Assembly (NCBI GenBank): GCA_035041965.1
Contig: JAPYMA010001144.1
Location: 1-64,000 of the forward strand
Direction: 5' to 3'
Origin: Anisakis pegreffii
Lineage: Eukaryota > Nematoda > Chromadorea > Rhabditida > Anisakidae
Length of the DNA stretch: 64,000 nt
Position 1 is the first letter of the stretch. Each line of letters starts with the position of its first letter. The position numbers were made by a program, and so were the translations under genes. Below are positions 1 to 12,200 of this stretch, in pieces. The notes beneath the pieces are model-generated. The model saw only the letters and a list, made by a program, of their open reading frames with translations. It had not been told where the DNA came from and ran no database searches.

Positions 1-2997
1 AATCTATAGTGATCAGTTGCATATCACTGAGCACCTCAGCGCTAGTTGAGATAGGTTCAATAAAATAGCTATACCTCCTCAAATAAGCAAAATCGCCCAA
101 CAAAATATATACTTTTCTGAAAGCAGAGATTCTGCCCAATCGACTGGTGTGAAAAAATTGATATGTTACTGGTCAAGGCTGAGGGTACGGTAGATTTGAA
201 TGTGCCACCCCTATGGCATCAGGTAAATAGCTATGTCTCCTCGTAGAGGCAGAATTACTTGGCGAAATTTTCATCTTTAGAAAGCCCAGATCCTGCTCAA
301 TCGAATGAAGTACAAACATCAATATGTTATTGGGCAAACTTAAGAAGACGGTAGGATTGAATGTTTCAAACCTATATATCTATAGCAATGTATTATATAA
401 TATGCATTAATCTATAGTGATCAGTTGAATATCACTGAGCACCTCAGCGCTAGCTGATATAGCTTCAATAAAATAGCTATACCTCCTCAAATAAGCAAAA
501 TCGCCCGACAAAATATATACTTTTCTGAAAGCAGAGATTCTGCTCAATCGACTGGTGTGAAAAAATTGATATGTTACTGGTCAAGGCTGAGGGTACGGTA
601 GATTTGAATGTGCCACCCCTATGGCATCAGGTAAATAGCTATGTCTCCTCGTAGAGGCAGAATTACTTGGCGAAATTTTCATCTTTAGAAAGCCCAGATC
701 CTGCTCAATCGAATGAAGTACAAACATCAATATGTTATTGGGCAAACTTAAGAAGACGGTAGGATTGAATGTTTCAAACCTATATATCTATAGCAATGTA
801 TTATATAATATGCATTAATCTATAGTGATCAGTTGCATATCACTGAGCACCTCAGCGCTAGTTGAGATAGGTTCAATAAAATAGCTATACCTCCTCAAAT
901 AAGCAAAATCGCCCGACAAAATATATACTTTTCTGAAAGCAGAGATTCTGCTCAATCGACTGGTGTGAAAAAATTGATATGTTACTGGTCAAGGCTGAGG
1001 GTACGGTAGATTTGAATGTGCCACCCCTATGGCATCAGGTAAATAGCTATGTCTCCTCGTAGAGGCAGAATTACTTGGCGAAATTTTCATCTTTAGAAAG
1101 CCCAGATCCTGCTCAATCGAATGAAGTACAAACATCAATATGTTATTGGGCAAACTTAAGAAGACGGTAGGATTGAATGTTTCAAACCTATATATCTATA
1201 GCAATGTATTATATAACATGCATTGATCTATAGTGATCAGTTGAATATCACTGAGCACCTCAGCGCTAGCTGATATAGCTTCAATAAAATAGCTATACCT
1301 CCTCAAATAAGCAAAATCGCCCGACAAAATATATACTTTTCTGAAAGCAGAGATTCTGCTCAATCGACTGGTGTGAAAAAATTGATATGTTACTGGTCAA
1401 GGCTGAGGGTACGGTAGATTTGAATGTGCCACCCCTATGGCATCAGGTAAATAGCTATGTCTCCTCGTAGAGGCAGAATTACTTGGCAAAATTTTCATCT
1501 TTAGAAAGCCCAGATCCTGCTCAATCGAATGAAGTGCAAACATCAATATGTTATTGGGCAAACTTAAGAAGACGGTAGGATTGAATGTTTCAAACCTATA
1601 TATCTATAGCAATGTATTATATAATATGCATTAATCTATAGTGATCAGTTGCATATCACTGAGCACCTCAGCGCTAGTTGAGATAGGTTCAATAAAATAG
1701 CTATACCTCCTCAAATAAGCAAAATCGCCCAACAAAATATATACTTTTCTGAAAGCAGAGATTCTGCTCAATCGACTGGTGTGAAAAAATTGATATGTTA
1801 CTGGTCAAGGCTGAGGGTACGGTAGATTTGAATGTGCCACCCCTATGGCATCAGGTAAATAGCTATGTCTCCTCGTAGAGGCAGAATTACTTGGCGAAAT
1901 TTTCATCTTTAGAAAGCCCAGATCCTGCTCAATCGAATGAAGTACAAACATCAATATGTTATTGGGCAAACTTAAGAAGACGGTAGGATTGAATGTTTCA
2001 AACCTATATATCTATAGCAATGTATTATATAATATGCATTGATCTATAGTGATCAGTTGCATATCACTGAGCACCTCAGCGCTAGCTGATATAGCTTCAA
2101 TAAAATAGCTATACCTCCTCAAATAAGCAAAATCGCCCGACAAAATATATACTTTTCTGAAAGCAGAGATTCTGCTCAATCGACTGGTGTGAAAAAATTG
2201 ATATGTTACTGGTCAAGGCTGAGGGTACGGTAGATTTGAATGTGCCACCCCTATGGCATCAGGTAAACAGCTATGTCTCCTCGTAGAGGCAGAATTACCT
2301 GGCGAGATTTTCATCTTCTGAAAGCCCAGATCCTGCTCAATCGAATGAAGTACAAACATCAATATGTTATTGGGCAAACTTAAGAAGACGGTAGGATTGA
2401 ATGTTTCAAACCTATATATCTATAGCAATGTATTATATAATATGCATTAATCTATAGTGATCAGTTGCATATCACTGAGCACCTCAGCGCTAGTTGAGAT
2501 AGCTTCAATAAAATAGATATACCTCCTCAAATAAGCAAAATCGCCCGACAAAATATATACTTTTCTGAAAGCAGAGATTTTGTTCAATCGACTGGTGTGA
2601 AAAAATTGATATGTTACTGGTCAAGGCTGAGGGTACGGTAGATTTGATTGTGCCAACCCCTATGGCATCAGGTAAACAGCTATGTCTCCTCGTAGAGGCA
2701 GAATTACCTGGCGAAATTTTCATCTTCTGAAAGCCCAGATCCTGCTCAATCGAATGAAGTACAAACATCAATATGTTATTGGGCAAACTTGAGAAGACGG
2801 TAGGATTGAATGTTTCAAACCTATATTTCTTTAGCAATGTGTTATATAATGTGCATTGATCTATAGTGATCAATTGCATATCACTGAACACCTCAGCGCT
2901 AGTTGAGATAGCTTCAATAAAATAGATATACCTCCTCAAATAAGCAAAATCGCCCGACAAAATATATACTTTTCTGAAAGCAGAGATTCTGCCCTGT
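1..2997. repeat. 408-bp tandem satellite array (right end)
   Basis: The landmark CTATAGTGATCAGTTG recurs at 4, 412, 820, 1228, 1636, 2044, 2452 and 2861, so the period is 408 bp (409 once). Copies are nearly identical in the first six units and more diverged in the last two, as expected toward an array edge. The array begins before the window and stops abruptly near 2997. Each unit contains two related sub-units, starting at the AAATAGCTAT landmark (63 and 225 in the first unit), spaced 162 and 246 bp. Long open frames inside it are by-products of the repeat and not genes. Confidence 0.97.
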
Positions 2998-3039
2998 CAT
3001 TTGATCACTATAAATTAGTGGTATTCATTAATATAGCAC

Positions 3040-3505
3040 TATAAGCGTTACGATTTTCGTTGTACCGGTACTCTCAGCTTTTCCCGGTAACATATGAATT
3101 TCTTTGCAGCATTCGATTGATCGGTGTCTCACCTTCAGAACAACACATATTTTGCTGGGCGTTCTTGCTTTCTTGAGGAGATATAACTATGTTTCTGAAG
3201 CCATCTCGGTTAGCGCAGAGGCACTCATTCAAATACACTATATCACTAGAGATCAATTGTATACATTAATATAGTACCATGGGCGTGACGGTCTCTGAGT
3301 TACCGATACTCCCAGCTTTGCCCGATAACATATCAATTTCGTTGCAGCATTCGATTGTGCAGAATCTCTTCTTTCAAAAAATCATATATTTTGCCGAGCG
3401 ATTTGCTTCATTCAGGAGATATAGCTATTTTTCTAAAGCCAGCTCAATTAGTGCAGTGGCGCTCATTCACGTTCATTTGATCATTATTGTGAATGATCAC
3501 TATTC
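3040..3505 (-). repeat. Diverged satellite relatives, inverted orientation
   Basis: Two copies, about 238 bp apart (CAGCTTTTCCCGGTAACATA-like blocks at 3075 and 3313), read as the reverse complement of the adjacent satellite sub-unit: AACATATCAATTT, CATTCGATTG, GCAGAATCTC, ATATTTTG and GAGATATAGCTAT all have counterparts on the opposite strand of the array. They are much more diverged than the array, so they are probably old monomers stranded at its edge. Confidence 0.8.
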
Positions 3506-4448
3506 GCAATATAGCTTAAGTTTTAAGTGATGTTAGATATGGATCATGACCAATGGTTTGGTTCAAATTTTTCATTACTGCCTGAATTGTTTTGTCTTTC
3601 ACATTCTGTCTCGAACAAATAGTTGTTAAAAGCGAAGATGAAATAGTGTCGCTTGTTGAAAATTTAAGCATTTTAAAAATTAAATATACTACTGATATCT
3701 CGAACAAGCTAATTTGATTGTGAGATAGCTTAAAGCCATCATCTATAAACATGGGTTAGTTAATTTTTGAAGTGTTCCATCATCCAGGTAATGGGCAAGT
3801 TCGGTATCGAGCCAGCGTTGAGTTGGTGGTGTCAAGATATTCCTCAATGTTGTATGGCTCAATCAGCTGCTTCGAATTCATAGGATATGCAACAGCACTG
3901 CATTCAATTAGTAGGTAACAAACTACCAATGTTTCATTAATTATACATCCGTTTACACATCTCAACCCCCTCCACCTCCCGAAAAAGCATCCATCGGCTT
4001 TGATTGGACTGAACGTAGTTTTATCTTCTCTTCCTACTTACCGGAGAGATGAAGTTTTTAAGCTGCAAGTTTGCAGTTGAAATGTTTATAATTCTCCAAG
4101 AAGATCAAATTTATCATGATTCTATTTTGCGTACGGCTAGCATGAAGGCAATGATAACTGAACAATTCGAAAAAAAACACACACCCAATTGCATAATGCA
4201 GCAATTACACCTTTAGAAGCATCGTTAACTTATAAAAAATGTTCATCTTACATCGATATTACATTTGAAATAATCGTTAGTCATATTCTGTCTACTGAGT
4301 AATTTTATTATTAACACAACACTTTCGAAAACAAAAAATCAATTTGAAAAAGAAGCGCAATTCCATCACGCATGTTGAATACTGGACACTGATTTCTTTC
4401 GATGAATTCTAATATGAATAGAAGTCAGTGAATCTATGATCCAAATTA
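3506..4448. other. Intergenic, no gene seen
   Basis: AT-rich sequence between the satellite edge and the 3' end of the PRAF-type gene. It must hold that gene's 3' UTR and end signals. I see no conserved coding segment on either strand. Confidence 0.6.
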
Positions 4449-6654
4449 TTAAGTTCTTCTGTCATCAAAATGAACTCGTGTTTTCGACTGCTCATCAGTG
4501 ACGCGAATGATTGGCCTATCTGAAGTAGTCGTCAATTGTTCAGTCTCAGCAGCAGCAGCAGCGGTCACTTGTGCTGATTCAGTCATTTCTGACTGGCCTG
4601 ATTCAATATTTATTTCATTCTTCTTTGGTGACTCGTTCTCGTAGAATGTTGCATGTAAAAGAATTAACACAATGCTCGCACCTAAAACATCTTATAGCAT
4701 CATTTAATCAGTGAAACTGACGAACATTTTAGCAAATATATCAAAACTGCTATTTTTTCGATAAAACGCACAAATTTGGATAACATTCTTCCACTTACCG
4801 ATGGCACAATATACTATATAACCAACGTGTGCAAAAATAAACAACGGCAATGTGATGAAAATCGCTCCTGCATATAGAATCCACGATGGTATCTGAATTG
4901 TTCAACAATAAAATGTACTACAGTGGTGAACTCGATTAAGCAACAACTTTCGCTAGTTTAATAAAATAAACATATTATTTTCGTTTCAGCCGAACATTCA
5001 ACCACTTTGACTCTACACTAAATGAAACTCAGTAATTTAGGTATCTATTGACACTAAACTAATACATAGATGATATTATTGAAGAGATTATTCATTAATT
5101 ATTGCTTCACCATGAGAATCATCCAACAATCATGAAAATACATTTTAAAAATCACCTCTTCATCACCAACTTTGATGGGACCTTTCATCGTTCTTGCTCG
5201 AATCATGAACAACAGTATACACAGTATTATTGACGAAACCAACAACCAAAACGATGTTATGATACTGCATAACTGAAACATACATACTGTTCATTCACAA
5301 GTTCATTTGCAAAAGGTTGTTGTACTGCAACGTCCTTTTCTACCGATATGACTGATACATCTTTCTAAAACAAATTAAAACGGTCTTAAACTCGCCGGAT
5401 TTGATGTGATAATCAAAGAGGCAAGATCAGTTTACGGTCACAAGATTACATGGAAGAGCCCAAACTGGATACAGTCGGTAAGTATGATAGCTAAATTAAG
5501 TAGTAGAAATTTGCAAATACCACGATAAAGAGGACACACATCGGTAAAGTCGCCTTAATGGTACTCTACAGTAGTAGTATGACTGATACAAAATTTTGAA
5601 GATGGCTTTCGAGATTTTTTGAAAGTTGTTCCTATGGATTTTTTGAATGTGGCTTTTCTCGATATGACACAACCACAATCGGATGCAAGCATTACCCACT
5701 ATGCAAGCATCACCAGATACAAGTGCAACAATGAAATGATAATGACTGAACGTGATTGAACATGATAATGATGCGATTGATTGAACGCTTGAATGAATTA
5801 CCAGTAGAATGGTGGCAATTGCGAAATAGTTACCCACAAAATGAACCAGATTCTTTTTCAGTCGTGATACGTAGCCATCTGTGCATGGCGGTAAGCTCAT
5901 CTGTGAGACGCTAAAAAACTGAGACCATGGCTGCAAACAATTCGTTGTTCATGACAACAAATTTAGGCTCAAATTATGAAAAAAAGACATCGCACTCGTC
6001 CAAAGAATTATTTTGCACTTTTTCATTCATTTTCGAGTGTATTTTTAGTAAAGAGGGAGATTTTCCGAAGATGTGCTTGAAGGCAAAATGCACATAATTG
6101 TACTGATCAGATCTGTAACCACAAAATGAATTATTTAAAAACAAACTGTAGATTTTAAGAAAATCAGCTGTATTGTTTGAGACTTTGTTTGTCTTCAGAT
6201 AGGTCATATTGCTATGTATTGTTCAAGAAGTTAATCGAAATTTTGAATAGACCCACCCTTACTCTAATGTGGACGATGTGGGGCACAATGAAGCATGAAA
6301 CAGAACAATGGATGAATAAAAGGGAACAGAACGATTATTATGCGCTTTTTGCATTAAAAAAATGAAATGCACTTCTCACACGCACCCACCCGTATCGCAG
6401 TTTTCCACGAACGCATGAACTGCTGGATACTGCCGGAACAAGTCCGTCTCGCCAGTTCTTCTCCGCCCACCTCAACATCCCTCGACCCTTGTGGCTCTGA
6501 AATTTTTGAACCTTACATATCGACCCTAGAATATGTTGTTGACTTGAGATAATATGTAACCAAGAATGAAGTGTATACCTTGATGCTCGGATGCCGGTGC
6601 GCTAGTTGCGGTCATCGATTCGGCAGATGTCAGGCTGTTGGTTGTTGGCGTCAT
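4449..6654 (-). CDS. ARL6IP5/PRAF2-type prenylated-Rab-acceptor-family membrane protein
   Basis: Six exons: 6654-6579, 6496-6390, 5930-5802, 5272-5156, 4892-4799, 4681-4449, giving 251 residues with consistent phases. Residues 1-60 are polar. The family signature follows: PWSQFF (62-67), then a basic stretch and NYF (95-97). Two hydrophobic blocks come next (about 96-128 and 146-185), separated by a short charged loop, the four-pass hairpin layout of PRA1/PRAF proteins. GASIVLILLHATF resembles the end of the second block of mammalian ARL6IP5/PRAF2. The tail is polar, with a five-Ala run encoded by a CAG-type repeat on the + strand. These proteins sit in ER/Golgi membranes and affect Rab and transporter traffic. 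An acceptor-like TTCTTGTAG lies just upstream of the start, as for trans-splicing. The second exon is the least certain because it rests on phase and splice sites only. Confidence 0.87.
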
Positions 6655-9600
6655 ATGTTCGATGCTACAAGAAGCGAATCAATTTGAATATCAATTTTAA
6701 TGATGCAAAAAAATGATTGATTAAAATACAATGTACACTATGATCACGTATTTTTCCGAGTTTCAGGAGATATGAAGTCCAATTTTAGGAAAATTTTGGT
6801 CTAGAAACAACAATTATGAAATTAGTCCAAAAAACTAATCTGAAAGATCGCTGGGGCAATTTGTTGCTCCTTTGAGGTGCCATTGTACGCGATTTTCGAA
6901 TTATACAATCTTCAAGATCTCACCCTTCAAAAACACGCTAAAAAAATCTCAGTGAAAATTTGCTCCAAAAAACATAGGCACCTTAGCCAAAAGACAACTT
7001 TACCCAGCAAGTCTTTTGGCCTAAGACACATAAGTGTACAAAGAAGATGGCGCGAGTTTTTGATGAACTCATGGAATGGTTGTTTTTAGTGAAAAAGACA
7101 CTGTTTTGGAGGGTGTGACCAAGAAAATTTCGAACGCCGAAATTCGCATAACACGGCACTTGAGCCGAAAAAAAAGATTAAACCAGCAATCTTTCATATC
7201 AATTTTTTTGCATCGGTATCTCACACATAAAACATCTGTTTTCCAGAACTGGAAATTGTATTTTTCAGAGTTTCATTTTTCCATACAAAACTTTGTCACC
7301 TTAATATTCGAATACACATGAACACCAAGTACGCTCTGCGAAATATGGTTGAAAATTTTGAAAATTATCGGCAATAATAAAGTTTCAAATAATAATTGTG
7401 AGAGCATTCATAATGGTGATAGTGAAATTATCAATAATGACAAGAATAAGAGCGACAATCAAGTGAACGGGCGAATTGAACCTTATGTAATGTTCACATT
7501 TTCCTATTCAGCAAATAACCGTGGGTCATGACCATTGTTGCCCCAACTCCGAAGACATTACAATTTTTTTGGCTCCTTCAAAAAATATCACAGCAAAATC
7601 CTCTACGATGACTTTTTTCCGGATCCAGATGACTCCAGAAACAGAGTAAAACAGAAAAAATTTCGGAGCTGGAGCCGGAGCCGAACTTTCAAAAAATGCG
7701 AAGCCGAATCTCGAAAGAGCAGAACCGGAGCTGGAGCTGGATTCGAAAATTGAAAATTTCACAGCTGGAGCCAAAGTCGAAATTTCACAAACGTGGAGCC
7801 AGAGTTGGGTTAATTTTTGTTTCAAATTAGGAACCACTGATCATTACCCATACCTTAATTTATGTTTTTTATATTCGATGGTCAGATCTGAACTCAGCAA
7901 TCCCCAGGAAAATAGGTTCGGGTAGCTGAAATGCGAGATCGATTTGATTTACCAAAATGCAATTCAAACATTTGTCGAAGTCTCGAAACACAGCATATAT
8001 ATGTCATCTTGCGAGAAACATCCAACTAATTCCGAATCTTTTCTCCGATTTTATGCAATCATTTTCGATTATGAGTGACGGTGGAGGGGGTGGAGAAGAG
8101 TGAAGAAGATTAAGCACTGAGTGAAAACACCGTACCTTTTCTTATAATTTTGGTATGAACCCAGTTTTGGTGTACTAAATCAGTTTTAGAATAAGATCAC
8201 TTTCACAACAAATAGAATCGTTTTGGAACACAACAAGTAATGTGCTATTCTTTCATGATTCCACTCTTATAAAACTACAATAATATATTGTAGAGGTATT
8301 ACCACTAGAATTTCGAGATCTGTTTAGCAACCACTGATTCACTCAAAAATGCACAGAAATACAACATGCTACGTATATGCATGAATTATATTATTTTAGA
8401 ACATAGCTTCCTCTATTCATCAGTCGCATCAGAGTTCTGCAACTCGGAAGACAGATTTGAAGTCAACTACACTAGAATAGGAATAGTACGAGTTCCATGT
8501 TCAGACTTCAGTCTTGCTCATTAACATGCTCATTTCACAGTACAAGCGGATAGAAGATGTTCTCTACTGTCAGAAAACTATACGTAATGCTGATGGATTT
8601 TGCCTACTTTCAGAGAAAGAATGATTCCTGCATCGGGAAACTGGAAAGATTTGATAGCCTCACCAAACCAGGTGATTTCGGTATTCCTTCCCAAAGTTTC
8701 GGTTTCCGATTTTTACGGCCAATATGATACGTTGAATGGAGATCAAATCAATGAAGAATTTCTAAATTTCATTCAATGAACAGGAAAGATGACATTTTCA
8801 TCCAGGAGTTGTACTATCACTGATTGTGGCAATCACTCTGACTGTCGTAATTCGTTGTTGACTTCACTTCCCTTCTCATAATGAAACCACCCCAAACCGA
8901 ACATAAAATAGTATATGATTCTCTACATGAGTTATTGCTAGCCTCGTCGAACTCCACGGCTCGACGAGATCCCTCTTTATTTGCACGCTGAGATCACCCA
9001 ATTTGACCAGAGTTCGTGATCGTCTTCACGAGTTCGTTTCGACACTGCTTTGATATCATTATCATCATTCTCCTTCTTTACTGTTACGATCTAATTCACC
9101 GAAACGTGGTCTTCAACATCCGAAACTGTTCCTTTTCGCGACCCGACTTTTTGTTGTCCCTAAGAAATACTGTTAATGGAACTTGTGCACATGTACGTTT
9201 GGCCATAACTAACAACAGTAATTTCCGACTGTGGCGCCATGTTATTTGATATTTTCAAAAGGCCACTGTAGTGGAACATAATGGTATGCCGCAGTACTTT
9301 TCTACTGTCGTTGGTCAATTTCATCCAAAAACCTCGTACTTATGGGATATTTACAGAGTCCTTCCAATAAAAAAGTGTTTGTATTGAAAACTATAATATA
9401 TTGATCGTCAGTTTAAAATGATGCTAAGTTTATAAGTGTAGAGAAAAGCATTCGAAATCTAATAGCTGTAGAGATGAGCATAAGGTTGATGCAGCAATAA
9501 ATGATTGCGGTTCGCATAGGACCATGCTGAAGCAATGAAAAACAAAATACCGGGCATCATACAGCACTATGCATTCGAGCATTTTCGTATAGGCTTTTTA

Positions 9601-11936
9601 AATTCGAAAAAAAGATGACATTAACGTAAAGCTTGCGGTGGCGGTCAACTTCTTTGATGGAATGTTATCAAATCCTCGAAACTTCGCCAGAAATTTCTAA
9701 CTCAGTCTTTTTTTAAATGAGGCTGTGTAATAGTGATAGATGTGCATGAAACGTTCCGATAACAGAGAAGCGAAGTCTTTTGACGTGAGTATTGCTATGG
9801 TATATTCCCAATCCTAATCATCATCATCGAGAACTTCCTTCGTTCAAAACTAATATCTTCCCAGCTGGATATCATGAATGGAACTGTCGTTTTAACCCAT
9901 CGGAGTCCAGAAGGCTAACAAAGTTTTCCTTGCTGACAGGTGCTTTTCTTATGAGTGACTCCTCGTACCTCGCAACAGGAACCATGATTATTGAACATTC
10001 TTTAGTTGCACTAGTGCTTGCTCGCATTCAAATTTATGAGTATCTCAGAGAATCCAACTCAAAGTAAGATTTTATCACTGAAGACTTTAGTGGGTTAGAG
10101 CGAACTATCAGCGCAACGATTCTTCAGGAATACTTCCACTAGTGTTCCATGTGTTGTTGATATAAATACAGCGATAAAAAGACCAAAAATAATATTATCA
10201 ATTCAGTAAATTTTGCAATCGTTCTGTTTTCCAAGATGTCCAGTTTAGTAAACTTTTTATGTGTTCATATGTACTGAACACTGATAAATGACTGTGAAGA
10301 AGCTAAGTTTTTTGCAAAGCAGTGGAATTTTCTAAGAGCAGTTTTATTTCGGCAGTACGTGTGAATGAAACTTTTCAAATAGAGTTCATAAATGTGAACG
10401 ACTGCTTTCGACTGAAAACTTTAGGGAATCTCTTAGAGACATTCACTTAAAACAATTGAAAAAGTTGTAACTGAAATTTTGTGAATAAATTTGAAACAAC
10501 AGTGCTAAAGAGGACGAAGTAAATAAAAAGAGCGACATTCACTTAGTGAATGAATAATCTGGTAAGCTGCAATAGTAAACAAACACTGACGATGAGTGAG
10601 TAGTACAAGCACATAACAAGCACTAGTATTTGTGTTGTTACTCGTTGATTCGTTTGCTAGACAACTTATTATTGTATTTCTTACATTTTGATCGCGTGCT
10701 AAACACCCACTGCTCACTTTAACTCAATTGACGATGTGAAATAATATAATACAACAACGGATACACGAGCATAACTGTAGTACTTTTCGTTTTGATTACT
10801 AATCCCAACAATAATAATGATTTTTTGAAGTTGATTACCTTAATATAAACTCTATCTGCAAATTATTTCACCGTTATCAAGCGTGAAAATATTTACTTGT
10901 GAGCCTCACAATTAGTTGTTGTGTTTCGGCAGAATTTTCGACAAAAACCATTCATTCCATTGGTGGTTAAATGTTTCTCTTCCATTTAAGGAATATGTCA
11001 GCGAAAACTACTAATTCAACTGAACAGACTGCACAATTCAACCGTATCACACAACAAACCAAAATAAATGAGAATTAGAGTGTTTTTTCAAGTTCAATGC
11101 TAATTCCCAAACTTTATCGTTCCTAACACTATGCAGCAGATTTCAAATTTTTTTTTTGAATGCAAACTATTATCTTCAAGTGATCGGGTATGCTAAATCT
11201 AAATCAGCGACTAGATTTCCGTTTCCATCCACCAATCATCTACGATAAGCAGTCAAAAGCTCCAATGAACTAAGTTGTAGATTATGTGCTATTTCTCCCA
11301 AACGACTTAACACTCCCATTAAAAAATGTTAACACATCACTATTCAGTTATTTTTTGCAAGATTGATTGCATCATAACACAACTAAACTAAAAATGAAAG
11401 TTTTAAAATGAATAATACTAAGAAATGAAACAATAACCAATCGACATCGAGAGAACTATTGTATAGGAAGCACTGTTACTATCATCACAGAAACGTAAAA
11501 TAAAAAGAGGTGATATGAGATGGTATCTGTTCATCAATCAACTGATATGAATACTTGTTCACAAATTACGTACAATAATACGTCGTATTCGCAGTTTTTT
11601 TTTAAAGCAATGCAACTATGTTGCACGCAAAAAAATTCAATATGTACTGATGCTTAAGTATAACTGTGGTTTGAAAGAATTTCCTCATTTTATCAGTTCT
11701 TCACTTTCTAAATCACTAATGACTTGTTTTTCGATTAAACATACGTCAGTGATGGTCTCTTCTCAAAGCTCTCTTCATTACTGGAATACCATTCAGGTGA
11801 TCAGACCGTTGCGTAGCAGGCACATATTAAACGAGTTAATATTAGATGAAAAAGTGAGGACAGCTGCAGAAATAAGTCAATTCTGATTCTGCTAGCTTTC
11901 GAAATGACTGAGTTCCGCAAAAACTGGCAATGGAAC
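6655..11936. other. Gene-poor intergenic stretch
   Basis: About 5.3 kb of AT-rich DNA without a recognisable gene. It includes a GGAGCY-rich patch near 7665-7805 and a perfect 8-bp stem at 8943-8950/8961-8968. Open frames here are short, lack splice context and resemble no family I know. Confidence 0.55.
7665..7805. repeat. GGAGCY-rich low-complexity patch
   Basis: Repeated GGAGCTGGAGCC/GAAGCCGAA-type hexamers interspersed with AAAATTTCA-like spacers. Both strands stay open as a consequence, which explains the overlapping frames here. No protein resemblance beyond compositional bias. Confidence 0.7.
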
Positions 11937-12200
11937 CAGTGGCGTAGCCAGGAGGGAGGGCGCAGGGGGCGCGTTCTCTCCTCCTCGAGAGTGGAAAAAA
12001 AGGGGAAAAAAGAGGGACAGAGAAGGAAAGGAGGGGAGAAGGTAGAAGAATGTGGAGAGAAGAGGGAGGAAAAGAAAGGAGGAGAAGGAGATAGAAGAAA
12101 AAATAAACGTTAAAAAGCCACCCTAAAGTTCAGCTTTTTTCGGAGCAGACCATTTTGCACCCTCCTCCTTCTCTTCTGGAGAAAATTCTGGCCACACCAC
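11937..12200. mobile_element. Non-autonomous inverted-repeat element (MITE-like)
   Basis: Left end CAGTGGCGTAGCCAGGA and right end (reverse complement) GTGGTGTGGCCAGAA form imperfect terminal inverted repeats of about 15 bp. The element is flanked by a 5-bp direct repeat GGAAC (11932-11936 and 12201-12205), a likely target-site duplication. The 264-bp body is a strongly purine-rich (GGA/GAA) tract without coding capacity. The superfamily is not assigned. Confidence 0.72.

Noticed and set aside
2505..2960. 151-codon open frame on the minus strand
   Set aside because: It runs through the last satellite units and exists only because the repeat unit happens to be open; no protein features.
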